DNA from: Bacteroidota bacterium
GTDB taxonomy: Bacteria > Bacteroidota > Bacteroidia > Bacteroidales > F082
NCBI GenBank assembly: GCA_018830105.1
Contig: JAHJTC010000016.1
Location: 248,001 to 312,000 of the forward strand
Length of the DNA stretch: 64,000 bases
Reading direction: 5' to 3'
Positions 44,195 through 52,498 of this stretch are shown here, piece after piece. The position numbers were made by a program, and so were the translations under genes. A model generated the notes under the pieces. It was not told the DNA's origin. It ran no database searches and worked only from the letters and a program-made list of their open reading frames with translations. Numbering within the stretch: position 1 is the first letter of the stretch; the number at the start of each line of letters is the position of its first letter.

Positions 44195-46024
44195 TTACCA
44201 GGCTTGCAGCAACTGACTGAGTAAGGTGATGGTGAAAATCGTGATCATCAACCAGCCAATAAGTCCTTCAATAACGGTAAGATACATGGGTGCACGATTT
44301 TCCGGGGTTTTGCCAAATCCCATAGCCAAAAACATATTCAGGCTGAGCATAAAGCTGTTGAGAAATTTGATGAGGAGCACCATAGCGAAATAGATAAACA
44401 AGCTCAAAGCGGTGACTGTTCCCACCACCGCTTTACGAGAACTACCTAGCTGATTCCATTTACCGTGCATCAATTCAATTTTGGAATAAACAAACCAAAT
44501 CAGCTGTTGACGGGCGTTCCAGAAAAAATAAAGCGGAAACCCAAGTCCGCGCACCAAAAGTGGTATCTCCGAACGATTTTTGAGATAATGGGTTTTGATG
44601 GCTTCAAATTGCTCTTTTTCCTCTTCTATATCATTGCTATACAATTCTTTCAAACTTTTCTCAGTCATAAAATACTCCGAAAGCAACATATATTGCCTAA
44701 CGAAATAATTGAAGTTTATGCCATCCCAGTCGGAATAGCTGATCATATAGAAAAATGCAAAGATCAAAATGGTATAAAGCGCTATTTGAAGTGATTTGGC
44801 CGGATTGGTAGCATAATCAGAAAAGAAGCTCAGAAAGCGATTCAAATGATAACCAATAAATAGGTTTAAGGAAGGCTCAAGGTCATATTTGAATTTTTGA
44901 TAGCGCGTTTCAATATCTTTGATTTCGATGTAGGACTCATTGATTGATTGCCGGTCTGCCCGGGCCTGATACATCCCGTTTATTTTGTTGTAGCAGCTCA
45001 TCAATTCATTGTAATGCAGTGTGCTGCCAAATTGTTGTGTTGTTTTTGCCTGATAAATTTCTGGCCTGCCACTGCCTTTTGCAAGCAACAGACTGAGTTT
45101 TTCTCCTGCGATATTATGCCAGGGCAGATTGGTGTTTTCGGCCGGAAAGTCGAAATTTTGAACGGCAACGAAATCGCTGATCGTTAAGGAGTCGCCGAGC
45201 AATGACTTTTCAATATTCAAATCTGTGAGATTAAGTCCAAAACCATTGATCCTGAACAAACTAAGCTTGCTGATTTCGGCGGATGAGAAGTTGATGCTAA
45301 ATAAATTATCCGATGCCGTAAATTCAAAAGTCAAGTCACTAAGGTTGATTAAACCAAAACTATGATGCGAAAAATCGAGTTGGGCATGAAGCCTTTCTTC
45401 ATCCAGACTGGCTAAAACCAGACTATCGGCTTCGAAACGACAATTTTCCAGCTTTACAAAATCCGCATCCTGATTCAGATCCAGTTTGTTTCCAAAATTT
45501 GAACCGCTAAACTGAATGCTGCCAAGTGTTTCCTCTCCAATGAATTCGAGGATTCCGTCAAAGCTACAATTTTCAAAGCGTACCGGATAACTGCCATCAG
45601 TTGTGCAATTTTCGAACACAAGATCATTGTCGCTGCTCAAATTAATCCCATTCAACCGCAGGAAATTCCAGTCTTTGAAAACCAGTTTCTGATTCATTCC
45701 CAGCTTGAATTGTGCATTGTATAGATACAACGAAACTGCCTGATCATGAGGCGATTCAATTACAAATTCCTTGTAAAATAATTTGTCAACAAGAAATTTT
45801 TCATCGCCCGGCTGACTCGTTACAATAACATCCTGCACAAAAATATCGCTGTCCATTTGGTTGATGAGCGTCACTAATTCCTGCACGGAGATTTCAGTTG
45901 TTGCAGCTTCAACGATCTCTTCCTCTTCTTCTTCAAATTCCTGCGCTTGTATAGCTGCTGTTTGCAGACCAATAAGAAATAGCAACAGCAAATATTTGAA
46001 CAGCTTTTTCGTCATGTCCTGCAT
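44195..46024 (-). CDS. Exported beta-helix-like protein with potassium-channel-like C terminus
   Basis: 609 residues. Signal peptide (1-28, AIQAQ), an acidic run, then ~300 residues of short repeated beta units resembling pentapeptide-like or right-handed helices (FENCTTDGS, FENCSFDG, LDFSHHSFG, LTDLNIEKS). A helical region follows, then three or four membrane helices (~415-435, ~485-505, ~535-555, ~585-605). Between the last two lies MFLAMGFGKTP: residues 567-571, A-M-G-F-G, resemble a potassium selectivity filter (TxG[YF]G), and the following helix looks like the inner helix of Ion_trans_2. I therefore suggest a cation channel with a periplasmic sensor; the Thr-to-Ala change at the filter makes this uncertain. 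The gene's start overlaps the end of the transglutaminase-like gene by one base, so the two are coupled. Confidence 0.75.
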   Translation of the reverse strand: MQDMTKKLFKYLLLLFLIGLQTAAIQAQEFEEEEEEIVEAATTEISVQELVTLINQMDSDIFVQDVIVTSQPGDEKFLVDKLFYKEFVIESPHDQAVSLYLYNAQFKLGMNQKLVFKDWNFLRLNGINLSSDNDLVFENCTTDGSYPVRFENCSFDGILEFIGEETLGSIQFSGSNFGNKLDLNQDADFVKLENCRFEADSLVLASLDEERLHAQLDFSHHSFGLINLSDLTFEFTASDNLFSINFSSAEISKLSLFRINGFGLNLTDLNIEKSLLGDSLTISDFVAVQNFDFPAENTNLPWHNIAGEKLSLLLAKGSGRPEIYQAKTTQQFGSTLHYNELMSCYNKINGMYQARADRQSINESYIEIKDIETRYQKFKYDLEPSLNLFIGYHLNRFLSFFSDYATNPAKSLQIALYTILIFAFFYMISYSDWDGINFNYFVRQYMLLSEYFMTEKSLKELYSNDIEEEKEQFEAIKTHYLKNRSEIPLLVRGLGFPLYFFWNARQQLIWFVYSKIELMHGKWNQLGSSRKAVVGTVTALSLFIYFAMVLLIKFLNSFMLSLNMFLAMGFGKTPENRAPMYLTVIEGLIGWLMITIFTITLLSQLLQAW

Positions 46025-48618
46025 TATTTTTGGAGTAAATCGGCTTTTAGGTTGATTTTGATCTGGCTGTGATCAGTGTCAAAATCAAGCAGTAAATCGC
46101 CTGTATCTTTATAGAGTTTTACCTGATTTAGCGGATAACTCAATTGTCCGTTTGAAAGTTCGATGCCTGAAAAAATTTCCACACTTGCATTCCCACTTTT
46201 GTAAGCAACTACTTTTATACGTGCATTGTCGCTGATTTTAATCCTGTCAAAAGTGATATCCTTACCATCAGTAGTGCGAATGCTGATAATCCCACCAGCA
46301 TTTTTCATAAAACTCATCCCACCAAAGCTGTTATAAAAACCCGGGGCAAACTGAGCAAAAGCAGGATTGTAACGATCAAATACTTCTTTAACTTTTTGCC
46401 CTTTTAGTTCTATGGTGTTGATTTGTAATAGCTTGGTGGCTGCAAAAAGTCCTGCGATTGTTTTTTCGTAATTTTCCTGAAGCAGGGCGTCATTTTCTGA
46501 CTTTAAATTTTCGGCAGGATCGAATCCTGCTCCCGAATCAAAGCGTTTTTCGGATTTCATATTCATGCCCGAACTGGCAAAAAAGGATCCTGTAAGGTAA
46601 AGGTTTCCTTCGGGGCTTGCTTGTAATCCGTAATGATCAAAGTTTTCTGATTCACTGTATAATCTTGCTGAAATTTTACTTCCTTTCATGTCGAAAGCGG
46701 CAGCAAACATAAAATTGGAGTTTTGATTCAGCTTGTCGAGGCCGGCCTGCGTGGCCCATTTCATCTGGCCGTCAGTTGTCATCCTGAGGATGAAAATATC
46801 AGCTCCGGGCGAGGCGGTTAGGCTTCCTTTTCCCAGTTTCATTTCATCTTTGAATGTTCCTGCCACACTTAATAAATTATCATTTTCAAGGTGTAGATCG
46901 TAAGCCATATTGTCGTTGGTTCCTTCAAAATGCTTGATCCAGCGTAATTTATGATCTTTGTCGAGAGAAATCAGCACCGTATTTTTATTGCCGGAACTGG
47001 CACTAATCTTTTCGTCGCCATAATTGAACTCCGAAACAAAATACCCGCAGGCGTAAGCATTTCCAGCTTTGTCGAATATTAAGTCGTTCAGTCTGTCGGC
47101 CCGGTACAAACCGGCTTTGAGCAAGAGTTCGCGGATTTGCATTTCCTGTTCCGATACGGCATCAACCAGCACCAAATCAGGCGTTTGGTTTTTTACCAAA
47201 GGCATCACCAGCCCAATAGGTGCGCCGATAAACGTGGGATCTGCAACAACATAGCGGCAACCTTCGTGCTCAAACCCTGCTCCTTCAAGTCCTTCAATAC
47301 AAACAGCAGTAGCCATATGCCCGTCAAAAGCCAGCCCAACCACCTTCATATCGAGCAGGTTTCTGGTCAGCCAGGCAAAAAGTACTGATCGGTCTTCGCA
47401 ATCGGAGGCGGCATAATGAAAAAGCTCGTCCGGAAACAAAAACTTTTCTTTCCCAAACTGCTCCTGATCGGTTTGGTATTCAAAGGCATTTTGCACAAAA
47501 CTTAAAAGCAAGGCTGCTGCCTCAGCTTGCGGTAGTTTTTGAATATAGGGTTTTAATGCCAGCGTGAGTGATTCTTTTGTTCGCAAATCGATTGCAGAGT
47601 TGAAATAAACTGAGGCATCCGTGAGCGGAAGGCTGTTGTAGAACTTCAGCAGGTTTTTGTTGTAAACCACCTCAAAGCTGTAGTTTTTGTCTGCGTGCTT
47701 AAATGAAACATTTTTAACTCCTTTTTCGAAAGGCAGGTTCAAAGGCCTGCGGATGGTGAGGTCGGGTATGATATCCGCTTCCGGAAACTGGCCTGCATAG
47801 GTGTTGATATTGTCAGGCGTGCCTGGTGGTAGGTAATAAGGACGATTGTCGATGAGCACAAAATTCTCGCCATATCTGGTCTGCAAAGCAGGCTGCAAAA
47901 CAAAAAGCTGCTCGTTGTTAAAGGCAATTTTGGCCAGAAAACGGGAACGCGTCAACAGAAACCATTCCATCAGCGCCTGCTGATTGGTATTGTCGGGATG
48001 GATGGCCTGAGCGGTAGCTTTAACAAGTTGGGCATAAGCAAAATCATTCAGGTTGAGATCGGTTTTGAACTCCTGCAGCTGCCGGATTAGGTGATTGTAA
48101 TAGCTCTCGCTTATCGCCGTCCACCATTCGCTGATGCCATCAGCTGAAACAGCAGTAAGGGTAGTGTTTTGTAATCTTGGATCGTATGTCAGTTTGATAG
48201 GAGCTCCATAAAAATCAAATGTCAGCGGAGCACCTTTAAAATCTTCCGGCTCAGATTTTTGTATGTTGGGAAGTCTTGTAGAGGGCTTTTTTTGCGGAGG
48301 CTTTTGTGGCTGCATAGCAGTTTGTCCCTGTTCCTTTTCAGTAAACTTTGGCGGTTTTTCAGGCTTGGGCCCCGGCTTTTTGGGTTTTCCGGCTGTGGCT
48401 TCGAAGGAGCGAAATGAAGCCGCAAGGAAATCAGCAAATTCAGCATCAATCTTTGCTACAAACTGATCGAATTGCTGTTGGGTTTCTTTTTCAAAATCAG
48501 CGTATTCCTTTTCAATTTGTTGCTGAAATTCTTCAAAAGTTTGTGCCCGAAGTTGACCGCTGTTTAACAGGCTAATTAGCAACACAACGAAAAGCGTTTT
48601 GAGACCCTGTTTTTTCAT
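46024..48618 (-). CDS. Exported transglutaminase-like/beta-propeller protein
   Basis: 864 residues. Signal peptide (1-25), a coiled region rich in Phe-containing heptads (FEEFQQQIEKEYADFEKE), a proline/lysine-rich linker (~78-115), and a transglutaminase-like domain with a complete triad: Cys407 in ASDCEDRS, His434 in FDGHMATAV and Asp460 in VVADPTF. The second half has beta-propeller-type units (DKAGNAYACGYF, NDNLLSVAGTF, SPEGNLYLTGSFFAS), like SBBP repeats, and a beta-rich end. Likely a periplasmic or surface peptidase or cross-linking enzyme. Its N-terminal coiled segment resembles that of the MltC-like protein encoded at 52499, which points to a shared partner or a shared envelope location. 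Confidence 0.8.
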   Translation of the reverse strand: MKKQGLKTLFVVLLISLLNSGQLRAQTFEEFQQQIEKEYADFEKETQQQFDQFVAKIDAEFADFLAASFRSFEATAGKPKKPGPKPEKPPKFTEKEQGQTAMQPQKPPQKKPSTRLPNIQKSEPEDFKGAPLTFDFYGAPIKLTYDPRLQNTTLTAVSADGISEWWTAISESYYNHLIRQLQEFKTDLNLNDFAYAQLVKATAQAIHPDNTNQQALMEWFLLTRSRFLAKIAFNNEQLFVLQPALQTRYGENFVLIDNRPYYLPPGTPDNINTYAGQFPEADIIPDLTIRRPLNLPFEKGVKNVSFKHADKNYSFEVVYNKNLLKFYNSLPLTDASVYFNSAIDLRTKESLTLALKPYIQKLPQAEAAALLLSFVQNAFEYQTDQEQFGKEKFLFPDELFHYAASDCEDRSVLFAWLTRNLLDMKVVGLAFDGHMATAVCIEGLEGAGFEHEGCRYVVADPTFIGAPIGLVMPLVKNQTPDLVLVDAVSEQEMQIRELLLKAGLYRADRLNDLIFDKAGNAYACGYFVSEFNYGDEKISASSGNKNTVLISLDKDHKLRWIKHFEGTNDNMAYDLHLENDNLLSVAGTFKDEMKLGKGSLTASPGADIFILRMTTDGQMKWATQAGLDKLNQNSNFMFAAAFDMKGSKISARLYSESENFDHYGLQASPEGNLYLTGSFFASSGMNMKSEKRFDSGAGFDPAENLKSENDALLQENYEKTIAGLFAATKLLQINTIELKGQKVKEVFDRYNPAFAQFAPGFYNSFGGMSFMKNAGGIISIRTTDGKDITFDRIKISDNARIKVVAYKSGNASVEIFSGIELSNGQLSYPLNQVKLYKDTGDLLLDFDTDHSQIKINLKADLLQK

Positions 48619-48657
48619 GAAAGATCGCTTTTTGGAAGGTTAGTTTAAAAGAAATAG

Positions 48658-48693
48658 TCAACTGAATCTGCTGCATGCAGCAGATTCAGTTGA
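48658..48693. repeat. Perfect 36-bp palindrome
   Basis: The 18-base halves are exact reverse complements with no spacer; the centre is GCATGC and the outer arms begin TCAACTGAATC. It sits between the LPP20-like gene (ends 48713, minus strand) and the transglutaminase-like gene (starts 48618). On the minus strand it is followed by TATTTCTTTT, so it may be a terminator or processing hairpin. A protein-binding dimer site is the alternative. Confidence 0.9.
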
Positions 48694-48712
48694 AAACAAC
48701 TTATTGGAAAAA

Positions 48713-49363
48713 TCAGAATTCCAACACTTTTGATATTTTCTGATCGTCCATGCCGGAAGTCTTTTTCAGGTCTTCGCGGATAATGTTTTTGGCGATTTTC
48801 AGGGCCTCCTCGGTGGAGTAAGCGATGGTAACACGTACTTCCGTGTTTTTTCCAACAGGCTTGTAAGCTTCAAATATTGTTAAAGTACGACCCATTTGCT
48901 GGTTTAGCTTCGATTTGAACTGACCCATGGTTTGGGTAACAGAAGCGGCCTCATCTGATGATAATTGCTGATTGCCAATATTTGTGGTTACTAATCCCGC
49001 AATTTCTGTTTCAATTTGTCCGGCCAGATTGATCTTAGCTACTTCATAGGCCTGCAGCTTTGCAGCTGTTTGAGTTTCACCTACTGATGTTCCATCAGCT
49101 ATGAAATACTTTTTTTGGCCTTTGTCATCAAATTCATAAGCCATCATCCAGGATTTTTCGAGTTGTTTGTCCATGGGAAGCTGGCCGGGATTTACTTTGT
49201 AGCCGTCTTTTCCAAGACGTTTGGCTTCTTTACGGGCATCTTTCAGGGCTCTGGATTTGACTTCTTTTTTCAGTTCTTTGCTGCTTTGCGCAACAACAAA
49301 TGGGTGTGCAAAGAGCATGGTAAGTGTGATTACACTTATCACAAAAAGATTGATTTTTTTCAT
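48713..49363 (-). CDS. LPP20-like exported protein
   Basis: 216 residues with a signal peptide (1-25, ending VVAQ). A lysine-rich helix is followed by GTSVGETQTAAKLQAYEVAKINLAGQ, the small alternating helix-strand pattern of LPP20/FlgT-N domains, and by VRVTIAYSTEEALKIAKNIIRED at the end. It resembles in pattern the N-terminal part of the protein encoded at 55096. Such proteins partner with CsgG-like proteins in outer-membrane assemblies (for example FlgT and FlgO/FlgP around Vibrio flagella). It is the first gene of the minus-strand half of the envelope cluster. Confidence 0.75.
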   Translation of the reverse strand: MKKINLFVISVITLTMLFAHPFVVAQSSKELKKEVKSRALKDARKEAKRLGKDGYKVNPGQLPMDKQLEKSWMMAYEFDDKGQKKYFIADGTSVGETQTAAKLQAYEVAKINLAGQIETEIAGLVTTNIGNQQLSSDEAASVTQTMGQFKSKLNQQMGRTLTIFEAYKPVGKNTEVRVTIAYSTEEALKIAKNIIREDLKKTSGMDDQKISKVLEF

Positions 49364-49571
49364 TTTTTTTGGTTTGTTGGGTTATACAATCGTTTCAATC
49401 AAAGATTAAAATCTGAAAATTACATTTCAAAGATAAAAATATTTTAAAAAAGAGGCAATTTTTTATATATTAATTCATTCTCAGCAGATTAAACTTTTGG
49501 GGCATGAAAAAACAACTGATATTGAGGTAATGATCACGGAAGCTATTACTTTTACAGCCAAATCATCGTGT
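49364..49571. other. Divergent promoter region
   Basis: Very AT-rich 200-base stretch between the divergent LPP20-like and zinc-ribbon genes. TACTTTTAC at ~49549 could be a -7 box for the plus-strand gene. No other structure is clear. Confidence 0.4.
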
Positions 49572-50312
49572 ATGACTTCTTTTGAAAACTATTATATCCA
49601 ATGCCCCTGTTGCACGTCGTGGCTAATGGGCAAAAGTGCGAAGACAGAATCAGTGAGTCAATCTATTTTGTATTCTGATGGGATGATTGTCAGCGACCTG
49701 CTTCCGATCAATCCGCAAAAAGTTGTTTTGTGCCCGGCTTGTGCCTATTTTTTTTGGCATGATAGTCAGCCTGTGATTCAGGATGAAGCCCAACTTAATG
49801 GATTTCAGCCGTATCCCTGGTCGAGTTGGCATTTATTTGGATGCAACTTATTGTACAATGCTGGTCGAAAAGCACTGATAAACCATTATTGGCATGTCCT
49901 AAAAAGTCAGCGTTCACTTGATCAGGCTAAGGAAATTTCAATCAGAAAATCCTTGCTTTGGGCGTATAACGACCTTTATCGGGAATGCCAGAGCATCAGC
50001 TTTAAGGATTTTTACAAGGGCAAACTTAGCTTGCGCTCATGGATTAATCTCAGAAGATTTAACAAGGAAAGCCAGCGGTATTTTGAGGCCGAAAAAGAAA
50101 ATTTCCTTGATAATTTAAAGCCACTTATCAGGCTTACCGAAAAAGAGCCCGATGTTGATCCGGCTGTTCTTGCTGAACTGTATCGTGAGGCAGGAGATTT
50201 CGACAAGGCAACTGCGGCATTGAGTGGCATTATCCGGCGCACGCATTTTATCAGTAGCCTTCAAAAGCATATTAAGGCGCGTAAACGACATGTATTTAAA
50301 GTGGCAGGCTAA
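49572..50312 (+). CDS. DUF2225-like zinc-ribbon protein
   Basis: 246 residues from ATG 49572; in-frame starts at 49530 (ATG) and 49497 (TTG) are possible, but the cysteine-rich fold begins right after 49572. Two CxxC knuckles, CPCC at ~10 and CPAC at ~56, would hold one zinc. The rest is helical with aromatic and basic residues (LLWAYNDLYRECQ, AELYREAGDFDKATAALSGI), the last part resembling a single TPR. The pattern recalls DUF2225 proteins; I am not certain of the family. No signal peptide, so it is cytoplasmic. It precedes the HerA-like ATPase gene by 183 bases. Confidence 0.65.
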   Translation: MTSFENYYIQCPCCTSWLMGKSAKTESVSQSILYSDGMIVSDLLPINPQKVVLCPACAYFFWHDSQPVIQDEAQLNGFQPYPWSSWHLFGCNLLYNAGRKALINHYWHVLKSQRSLDQAKEISIRKSLLWAYNDLYRECQSISFKDFYKGKLSLRSWINLRRFNKESQRYFEAEKENFLDNLKPLIRLTEKEPDVDPAVLAELYREAGDFDKATAALSGIIRRTHFISSLQKHIKARKRHVFKVAG

Positions 50313-50495
50313 GTGGCTAAATAGAAGGGGTGTTGTTAATTTAGAATGAGTATAAATTGCCTTTTGTAGGCCAGAATTGGCGCGAAAAACAAAAATATCA
50401 GCCACTTAGATTTTGAGAAGCAGATTCTATGGTTTAATTTTGGAGTGAAGAAAGAGAGTTGTTGCAACTGGGTTGACTAACCAAAATTCAAACCA

Positions 50496-52463
50496 ATGAA
50501 AAAGCTGTTACTTGGGTTTTCGGAAAACCAAACCGTAGAACTTGATTTAAAAACAATCCAACGCCATATTGCTTGTTTTGGTGCTTCGGGAAGCGGAAAA
50601 ACTGTGGCCTGCAAGGTATTGGCAGAGGAGTTGGCCTTACAAGGAATTCCAATGATCATTTTTGATCCACAGGGGGATATCGCCTCGCTGATAAATCCCG
50701 AAACTGATGATGAGTTGCTGGCATCCAAAGGTTTAAATCCGGATGTTAGGCAACAGTTCAGCGAAAATGCTGAAGTGCTCATCTGGACACCCGGTAGTTC
50801 AAAAGGATTGCCCTTATCGATCAACCCATTACAGTTTGAACAGGTTGCGGGCATGGACGCGGAAGACCGGCTGCGTTTTTTCTCGGCCACGGCCAAAAAT
50901 GTGATCGAACTTATTGGATATGATGCAGATAACGATGATGGGAAATCTGCAGAATCGGTATTGAGTACGGTGTTCGATTATTGTTTTCAAAAAAAGATCC
51001 ATCTTGATAGCTTTGCCGGATTGATTGATCTGCTTACCGATTTGCCTGAGTCGGTGAATGAAATTGTGACAAAGATCAGCAACCAAAAGGATTTGCAGGA
51101 GCTCATCAAAAAGTTGCGGTTTTTGACAATTGGTTCACGTAAACTCATTTTTGAAACAGGTTATCCGGCAACGATTGAAGCTTTGCTTGGATTGGGTGAT
51201 CACGATACCGGAAAAACGCGGCTTTCTGTGATTTATCTCAATACGCTTTCCACGCAGGAGGAAAAAGAGTTTTTTATGGCGTATATTGCCCAATTGCTCT
51301 ACAACTGGATGCTCCAGCATCCGCTGCAAAACGGGCAGGATGGTTTGCAGGCCGCACTTTATATTGACGAAATAGCGCCTTATTTACCGCCGGTTAAGAT
51401 GCCGTCATGCAAAGAAAGTCTGATGTTACTGTTCAAACAGGCCCGTAAATATGGCGTGGGATGTTTGATCGCCACTCAAAATCCCGGCGATATTGATTAT
51501 AAGTCTATCGCACAGATTTCAACCTATTTGATTGGCAGCCTGAAAACCAAACAGGATCTTACAAAAATCGAAACGCGGATTGAGTCGATGGCACCAAACA
51601 ATGCCGCCGAACTGATGCAAAAAATCCCAGCGCTCAAAAAGGGTGCTTTCCTCTTACTTTCGCCCGATGAAGCCAAAAAAATTCAACAATTTCAGGTGCG
51701 CTGGCTCTTAACAAAGCATGACGTAATCAGCGAAGAACAGCTCAATAGCCTTATTGATGAGTCTTTGCGGGAGCGCTATCAGAAATCCCTGATGGCTAAA
51801 GTCCCTGATGCTGTAAGACCCACAGCTGATGATTCTAAAATTGATGATCAATCACCCCGGGAAGAGCAGCCGGATAGCAGCATTAAGACTGCTGAGGAAC
51901 AGCTTTTTGTGGTTGATTTCACCATTCGTGAGCAAAACCTGAGAAAGGTACTTAAGCCGCAATTGGAACATAAAACCTTGAATCTGATTGTACAGGAAAA
52001 GCTTGAATCTGCCAGCTTTGACTACTATCCTTTGTTGAAGGCTTCAATGGTTTTTAATAATAAGAAAGGGCTTTTTAGAAAAAAAATCGAGCAGGTATCC
52101 CTGAATCTTTACCTGGATTACAAGCAGCATGATATTTTAATGATCGAAGGAAGAAAAATGATATTTAAGCCTTTGATTGAAATGGATCCCCACAAAATCG
52201 ATGATTTGGACGGGCTTATTATGCCAACTTTGAAAACACGCAGTGAGCTTGACTATGACTTCAGGAAGCTTGGCAAAAAGCTGGATGTAAAAGAAGTGAA
52301 GCAATTGCTTGAACGCAAATATGATGTAGAAGTTAATGAGGTGTCGCTCTTGCTATATCCTGTTTGGCATTGCCGAATTCAGCATAAAACCAATAGCCAG
52401 GTACGTCATTTGACCATTGATGCCGTGATGGGATACCCCCTGATTATTAATCCGTTGACATAA
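50496..52463 (+). CDS. HerA/VirB4-like DUF87 ATPase
   Basis: 655 residues. Walker A GASGSGKT at residues 29-36 follows a short beta start (KKLLLGFSENQTVELD). Walker B is in ALYIDEIAPYLPP, and KQARKYGVGCLIATQNPGDIDY is the HerA/FtsK-like sensor region. The C-terminal ~200 residues (after ~450) form a separate alpha-beta domain ending LTIDAVMGYPLIINPL, probably membrane- or partner-binding. Hexameric ATPases of this kind pump DNA or drive conjugation, but stand-alone members with unknown cargo are common in Bacteroidetes. It lies just 36 bases upstream of the MltC-like transglycosylase gene, so it may be part of the envelope operon. Confidence 0.85.
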   Translation: MKKLLLGFSENQTVELDLKTIQRHIACFGASGSGKTVACKVLAEELALQGIPMIIFDPQGDIASLINPETDDELLASKGLNPDVRQQFSENAEVLIWTPGSSKGLPLSINPLQFEQVAGMDAEDRLRFFSATAKNVIELIGYDADNDDGKSAESVLSTVFDYCFQKKIHLDSFAGLIDLLTDLPESVNEIVTKISNQKDLQELIKKLRFLTIGSRKLIFETGYPATIEALLGLGDHDTGKTRLSVIYLNTLSTQEEKEFFMAYIAQLLYNWMLQHPLQNGQDGLQAALYIDEIAPYLPPVKMPSCKESLMLLFKQARKYGVGCLIATQNPGDIDYKSIAQISTYLIGSLKTKQDLTKIETRIESMAPNNAAELMQKIPALKKGAFLLLSPDEAKKIQQFQVRWLLTKHDVISEEQLNSLIDESLRERYQKSLMAKVPDAVRPTADDSKIDDQSPREEQPDSSIKTAEEQLFVVDFTIREQNLRKVLKPQLEHKTLNLIVQEKLESASFDYYPLLKASMVFNNKKGLFRKKIEQVSLNLYLDYKQHDILMIEGRKMIFKPLIEMDPHKIDDLDGLIMPTLKTRSELDYDFRKLGKKLDVKEVKQLLERKYDVEVNEVSLLLYPVWHCRIQHKTNSQVRHLTIDAVMGYPLIINPLT

Positions 52464-52498
52464 AGCCTTGAAAATGTTGAAAAAATAGTTACCTTATT

